A stretch of DNA of 9,447 nt from Clostridia bacterium (GTDB taxonomy: Bacteria; Bacillota; Clostridia; Christensenellales; Aristaeellaceae). Shown here piece after piece: positions 5,971-9,447 of this stretch. Position numbers and translations under genes: made by a program. A model generated the notes under the pieces. The model ran no database searches. It was not told the DNA's origin and saw only the letters and a program-made list of their open reading frames with translations. The stretch spans positions 1 to 9,447 of the forward strand of contig JAFZLE010000383.1 of the NCBI GenBank assembly GCA_017551645.1, given 5' to 3'. Each line of letters begins with the position of its first letter. Position 1 is the first letter of the stretch.

Positions 5971-5996
5971 CGCCGCCCGGCGGGGGCGGCGTTTTT
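5971..5996 (+). terminator. Intrinsic terminator after khpA
   Basis: CGCCGCCC (5971-5978) pairs with GGGCGGCG (5984-5991) around a 5-base loop, and five T residues follow (5992-5996). This closes the ylxM-ffh-rpsP-khpA unit. Confidence 0.88.
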
Positions 5997-6027
5997 GTGT
6001 GCCCGTTCAAGAATTTACCTACATATA

Positions 6028-6057
6028 AAGACAACTTCCCGGCAGTTGTGGTATAAT
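6028..6057 (+). promoter_or_regulatory. Extended -10 promoter for tig-clpP-clpX
   Basis: TATAAT (6052-6057) is a perfect -10 and is preceded by TG and one base (6049-6051), the extended -10 motif. The best -35 is weak: AAGACA (6028-6033), four of six at 18 bp. The spacer holds the inverted repeat ACAACT-N7-AGTTGT (6031-6049). No CIRCE (HrcA) or CtsR heat-shock operator is visible. Confidence 0.75.
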
Positions 6058-6092
6058 ACACGCTGATATGTTATGTAAAAGGAGAAATCACC

Positions 6093-7391
6093 ATGTCCGC
6101 AACTTATGAAAAACTGTCCTCAAACAAGGCAAAGCTGTCCTTCGTCATCAGCGCGGAGGAGTTTGACGCGGCCGTATCCGCCGCCTATAAAAAGAACGTT
6201 TCCCGCATAAACATCCCCGGCTTCCGCCGCGGTAAGGCGCCCCGCCACGTGATCGAGATGCACTACGGCAAGGGCGTGTTCTACGAGGACGCGCTGGACG
6301 AGCTCTTCCCCGCCGAGTACCAGGCCGCCATAGACGAGTACAAGCTGGAGCCCGTGGACAGGCCCGAGCTGGACGTGGAGCAGATGGAGCAGGGCAAGGA
6401 GCTCAAATTCTCCGTTGAAGTGTTCGTGAAGCCCGACGTCACCCTGGGCGCCTACAAGGGCGTGGAGGCCGAGAGGAACGTGGCCGAAGTGACCGACGAC
6501 GACGTATCCGCCGAGATCGAGCGCCAGAGGGAGCGCAACGCCAGGTTCATCGACGTGACCGACCGCCCCGCCAAGCTTGACGACGAAGTGAATATCGACT
6601 ACGCGGGCTTTGACGGCGACAACCAGTTCGCCGGCGGCACCGCCGAAAAGCAGAACCTGGTGCTGGGCAGCGGCACCTTCATCCCCGGTTTTGAGGAGCA
6701 GCTGATCGGCCACAGTGTCGGCGAGGACGTGGACGTGAACGTCACCTTCCCCGAGGACTATCACGAGAAGAGCCTGGCGGGACATCCCGTGGTGTTCAAG
6801 GTCAAGATCAACTCCATCAAGGAAAAGGAGCTCCCCGAGCTTAACGACGACTTCGCCAACGACCTGTCCTTCGACACCCTGGACGAGTACAGGGCCGACG
6901 TGAAGGCCAAGCTGGTCAAGGACGCCGAGACCCGCGCCGACAGCCAGTTCGAGAACGACGTGATCGAAAAGGCCGTCGAGGCGTGCCAGGTGGACATCCC
7001 GGACGCCATGATAAACAGCGAGATCGACGGCATGATGAAGGACATGGAGATGCGCCTGTCCTACCAGGGCCTCAAGTTCTCCGACTACCTGATGTACACC
7101 GGACAGACCGAGGAACAGATCCGCGGGATGTACAAAGAGCAGGCCACCCAGCGGGTGAAGGGCCAGCTGGTGCTTGAAGCGATCAAGAACGCCGAGGGCA
7201 TCGAAGCCACCGAGGAAGAAGTGGACGCGGAGATCGCCAAGGCCGCCGAGAGCCGCAAAAAGAGCCTGGAAGACTACAAAAAGACCATGGGCGAGAGCAC
7301 GCTCAACTACTTCAAGAGCATGACCACCATGCAGAAAGTGGTGTCCTTCCTGAAGGACAACGCCGTCGCCCCCAAGGCGGACGCCGAATAA
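6093..7391 (+). CDS. tig: Trigger factor, ribosome-bound chaperone and peptidyl-prolyl isomerase
   Basis: Trigger factor docks beside the ribosomal exit tunnel and shields nascent chains. The 432-residue product has all three parts. The N-terminal ribosome-binding domain (about 1-115) contains the docking motif GFRRGKAP (43-50). The FKBP-type isomerase domain (about 160-242) contains [15 protein letters not shown] (192-206), and a long, charged helical C-terminal chaperone domain (about 248-432) follows. AAAAGGAG (6077-6084) precedes the ATG at 8 bases. It is the first gene of a tig-clpP-clpX unit with a 25-bp gap to clpP, which places nascent-chain folding next to degradation of misfolded chains. 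Length and motifs are normal and nothing is disrupted. Confidence 0.97.
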   Translation: MSATYEKLSSNKAKLSFVISAEEFDAAVSAAYKKNVSRINIPGFRRGKAPRHVIEMHYGKGVFYEDALDELFPAEYQAAIDEYKLEPVDRPELDVEQMEQGKELKFSVEVFVKPDVTLGAYKGVEAERNVAEVTDDDVSAEIERQRERNARFIDVTDRPAKLDDEVNIDYAGFDGDNQFAGGTAEKQNLVLGSGTFIPGFEEQLIGHSVGEDVDVNVTFPEDYHEKSLAGHPVVFKVKINSIKEKELPELNDDFANDLSFDTLDEYRADVKAKLVKDAETRADSQFENDVIEKAVEACQVDIPDAMINSEIDGMMKDMEMRLSYQGLKFSDYLMYTGQTEEQIRGMYKEQATQRVKGQLVLEAIKNAEGIEATEEEVDAEIAKAAESRKKSLEDYKKTMGESTLNYFKSMTTMQKVVSFLKDNAVAPKADAE

Positions 7392-7416
7392 GCCCGCTTT
7401 CCCCTGCGGAGGTACA

Positions 7417-8007
7417 ATGAAGAATTACCTTATACCCACAGTAATCGAAAAAAACGACATGGGCGAGCGCGCCTATGACATCTACTCCCGCCTGCTCAAG
7501 GACCGCATCATATTCCTGTCCGGCCCCATAGACGACGGGGCGGCCAACACCGTGGTGGCGCAGATGCTCTTCCTTGAGATGGAAGACCCGGACCGGGACA
7601 TCATGCTCTACATCAACTCCCCCGGCGGCTCCATTTCCGCGGGCATGGCGATCTACGACACCATGAAGTACCTAAAGTGTGAAGTCAGCACCCTGTGCAT
7701 AGGCATGGCGGCGTCCATGGGCGCATTCCTGCTGGCCGCGGGCGCCAAGGGCAAGCGCAAGGCGCTGCCCAACAGCGAGATAATGATCCACCAGCCTCTG
7801 GGCGGGGCGGAAGGCCAGGCCACCGACGTGCTGATCCACGCGGAGCACATGCGCTTCATCAAGCAGCGCATGAACGAGGAGCTGGCGAAGAACACCGGCA
7901 AACCCGTCAAGACCGTGGAAAAGGACACCGAGCGCGACAACTTCATGACCGCCGAGCAGGCGCTCAAGTACGGCATAATCGACGAGATCATCCCGCCGAG
8001 GCGGTAA
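7417..8007 (+). CDS. clpP: ATP-dependent Clp protease proteolytic subunit ClpP
   Basis: ClpP forms a barrel of two seven-membered rings that degrades proteins unfolded and threaded in by ClpX. The product has 196 residues with the full serine-protease triad: Ser100 in GMAASMG (96-102), His125 in MIHQP (123-127) and Asp174 in TERDNFM (171-177). The spacings, 25 and 49 residues, equal those in E. coli ClpP. The oxyanion region INSPGGS (66-72) is intact. The N-terminus ([21 protein letters not shown]) begins close to the mature form, so any propeptide is very short. GGAGG (7408-7412) lies 4 bases before the ATG. clpX follows after 63 bp, with a GC-rich hairpin between them. Confidence 0.98.
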   Translation: MKNYLIPTVIEKNDMGERAYDIYSRLLKDRIIFLSGPIDDGAANTVVAQMLFLEMEDPDRDIMLYINSPGGSISAGMAIYDTMKYLKCEVSTLCIGMAASMGAFLLAAGAKGKRKALPNSEIMIHQPLGGAEGQATDVLIHAEHMRFIKQRMNEELAKNTGKPVKTVEKDTERDNFMTAEQALKYGIIDEIIPPRR

Positions 8008-8028
8008 AAGCCGCGGCGCAGACTCAGT

Positions 8029-8051
8029 GGGGCGGGTAAAATGCCCGCCCC
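8029..8051 (+). promoter_or_regulatory. GC-rich hairpin between clpP and clpX
   Basis: GGGGCGGG (8029-8036) and CCCGCCCC (8044-8051) form a perfect 8-bp stem with a 7-base AT-rich loop. There is no continuous T-tract after it (GTCTATTTA), and the clpX ribosome binding site AAGGAG (8060-8065) begins 9 bases later. It may be a partial terminator or attenuator, an mRNA stability or processing element, or a structure that affects clpX translation. Confidence 0.55.
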
Positions 8052-8070
8052 GTCTATTTAAGGAGTAAAA

Positions 8071-9327
8071 ATGGACGTAAACAAGCAAACCGTATGCTCT
8101 TTCTGCGGCAAGCCCGGCTATAAGGTGCGCAGGCTGATCCGCGGCAACGGCGACGCGTGCATCTGCGACGAGTGCGTGTTCCTTTGCCAGGACCTTATGG
8201 CCAACGACTTCGTCACCCCCAAGGAGTACGAAGGCGTTATGACCCCGTACCAGATAAAGAGCGTGCTTGACCAGTACGTGGTGGGCCAGGACGCCGCCAA
8301 GAAGGCGCTGAGCGTGGCGGTGTACAACCACTACAAGCGCATAGGCTACCGGGGCGCGAAAAACGACGTGGAACTGCAAAAGAGCAACATAGTCATGCTG
8401 GGCCCCACCGGCTGCGGCAAGACCTACCTGGCGCAGACCCTGGCCAAGATACTCAACGTGCCCTTCGCCATAGGCGACGCCACCAGCATCACCGAGGCGG
8501 GCTACGTGGGCGAGGACGTGGAAAACGTGCTGCTGCGCCTTATCCAGAACGCGGATTACGACGTGGCGCGGGCGGAAAAGGGCATAATCTACATCGACGA
8601 GATCGACAAGATCGCCCGCAAGAGCGAGAACCGCTCCATCACCCGCGACGTGTCCGGCGAGGGCGTGCAGCAGGCCCTGCTCAAAATGCTGGAGGGCGCG
8701 GTGGTGAACGTGCCTCCCCAGGGCGGGCGCAAGCATCCCCAGCAGGAGTTCATAAAGATAGACACCACCAACATACTCTTCATCTGCGGCGGCGCCTTCG
8801 AGGGCATGGAAAAGATAGTCATGAACCGCGTTGGCGAAAAGACCATGGGCTTCGGCGCGGACGTGAAGACCCGCGAGGAGCGCTCCCGTGACGACGTGCT
8901 CAAGATGATCGAGCCCCAGGACCTGCTGGCTTTCGGCCTCATCCCCGAATTTATCGGCCGCCTGCCCCTGATCGTCACCCTGAGCCCCCTGGACGAAGAG
9001 GCGCTGGTCAACATACTGACCAAGCCCCGGAACGCCCTGTGCCGCCAGTACGCCAAGCTCCTGTCCATGGACGGCGTGCAGCTGGAGTTCACCGACGACG
9101 CGCTAAATGAGATCGCCCGCAAGGCCATGGCCAGGAAGAGCGGCGCCAGAGGCTTAAGGGCCATCATCGAAGAGATAATGACCGACACCATGTTCGAGCT
9201 TCCGGAAAAGAAGGGCGTCACCAAGTGTATCATAACCAAGGACGCCGTGGACAGGACCGCTCCTCCCACCCTGGAGTATTCCAAGAAACAGCCCGAAGCC
9301 ATAGAAGCAAAAAAGCAGGACGCGTAA
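8071..9327 (+). CDS. clpX: ATP-dependent Clp protease ATPase subunit ClpX
   Basis: ClpX is the hexameric AAA+ unfoldase that recognises substrates and feeds them to ClpP. The 418-residue product begins with a zinc-binding domain whose ligands are Cys9, Cys12, Cys32 and Cys35. The AAA+ core has Walker A GPTGCGKT (111-118), the pore-1 loop GYVG (144-147), Walker [10 protein letters not shown] (172-180), the RKH loop GGRKHP (218-223), the ClpP-docking loop MGF (259-261, in the place of the usual IGF/LGF), the IPEFIGR box (291-297) and sensor 2 GARGLR (358-363). All catalytic landmarks are present. The short C-terminal tail is Lys-rich and variable. AAGGAG (8060-8065) precedes the ATG by 5 bases. 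It is the last gene of the tig unit; lon, often next, is absent, and a converging gene follows. Confidence 0.98.
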   Translation: MDVNKQTVCSFCGKPGYKVRRLIRGNGDACICDECVFLCQDLMANDFVTPKEYEGVMTPYQIKSVLDQYVVGQDAAKKALSVAVYNHYKRIGYRGAKNDVELQKSNIVMLGPTGCGKTYLAQTLAKILNVPFAIGDATSITEAGYVGEDVENVLLRLIQNADYDVARAEKGIIYIDEIDKIARKSENRSITRDVSGEGVQQALLKMLEGAVVNVPPQGGRKHPQQEFIKIDTTNILFICGGAFEGMEKIVMNRVGEKTMGFGADVKTREERSRDDVLKMIEPQDLLAFGLIPEFIGRLPLIVTLSPLDEEALVNILTKPRNALCRQYAKLLSMDGVQLEFTDDALNEIARKAMARKSGARGLRAIIEEIMTDTMFELPEKKGVTKCIITKDAVDRTAPPTLEYSKKQPEAIEAKKQDA

Positions 9328-9341
9328 ACGGGCACAAAAGA

Positions 9342-9371
9342 GCAGGACGCATACGCGCCCTGCTTCTTTTT
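9342..9371. terminator. Bidirectional intrinsic terminator after clpX
   Basis: GCAGGACGC (9342-9350) pairs with GCGCCCTGC (9355-9363) except for one A-C mismatch, around an ATAC loop. On the plus strand the stem is followed by TTCTTTTT, and on the minus strand by TCTTTTG, so it can end both clpX and the converging gene to the right. Confidence 0.75.
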
Positions 9372-9404
9372 ATGGTCAGCGGCCGGTGATTTCTATAAAT
9401 CGTA

Positions 9405-9447
9405 TTAAGCCTCGCCAAGCCCTTCGGCTATGCCCATGAGCACTATA
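9405..9447 (-). CDS. 3' end of a converging gene cut by the right edge
   Basis: On the minus strand the last 13 codons before a TAA (9407-9405) read IVLMGIAEGLGEA. The codons (ATA, CTC, GGC, GAG) resemble those of the local genes, and a terminator active in this direction follows within about 35 bases. The fragment is too short to assign a family. Another minus-strand frame is also open to a TGA further on, so this is a tentative choice. Confidence 0.4.
   Translation of the reverse strand, partial: IVLMGIAEGLGEA

Noticed and set aside
1..9447. A new defence, mobile or CRISPR system
   Set aside because: I looked for repeat arrays, transposase or integrase motifs, nuclease or toxin-antitoxin pairs, and tRNA or attachment-site duplications on both strands, and saw none. 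The genes are carbohydrate use, an acetyltransferase and housekeeping operons.

Overview
The window looks like a stretch of chromosome from a GC-rich, low-complexity-regulated Firmicute, most likely an uncultured member of the Clostridia. The evidence is the ylxM-ffh-rpsP-khpA and tig-clpP-clpX gene orders, strong AGGAGG-type ribosome binding sites, sigma-A-type promoters, intrinsic terminators with clear T-tracts, and a codon habit that combines GC-rich third positions with frequent ATA (Ile). The genus cannot be settled from the sequence alone. I see no mobile element, phage gene, CRISPR array, tRNA or rRNA.

Left third (1-2362): a carbohydrate-use locus. A glycosidase-like gene runs leftward off the window edge (1-824, minus) and a melA-type GH4 alpha-galactosidase runs rightward (967-2277). 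They diverge from a 142-bp spacer with two good back-to-back sigma-A promoters whose -35 boxes are only 14 bp apart, so they are probably co-regulated. A long hairpin follows melA.

Middle (2363-3694): an accessory patch. It holds a tandem-domain GNAT acetyltransferase (2448-3335) with visibly lower GC than its neighbours, an inverted repeat in its promoter region, and a strong intrinsic terminator about 100 bp downstream. Next to this is a 40-codon minus-strand open stretch that encodes one membrane helix and a basic tail but has no proper start, probably the stump of a deleted gene.

Right two thirds (3624-9371): two housekeeping units. The first is ylxM-ffh-rpsP-khpA (targeting of nascent membrane proteins by the signal recognition particle, a ribosomal protein, and a small KH RNA-binding protein). 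It is driven by an exactly consensus promoter and ends in an intrinsic terminator directly after khpA; ftsY, rimM, trmD and rplS, often found around these genes, are absent here. The second is tig-clpP-clpX (trigger factor chaperone and the ClpXP protease), with an extended -10 promoter, a GC-rich hairpin between clpP and clpX, and a terminator that appears to work in both directions against a converging gene cut by the right edge. All of these housekeeping proteins are full length with their key residues intact.

I did not find a convincing new defence or mobile system. The observations most worth a second look are the divergent regulatory spacer, the compositionally distinct tandem GNAT gene with its palindrome, the membrane-protein stump, the inverted repeat over the consensus ylxM promoter, and the clpP-clpX intercistronic hairpin.
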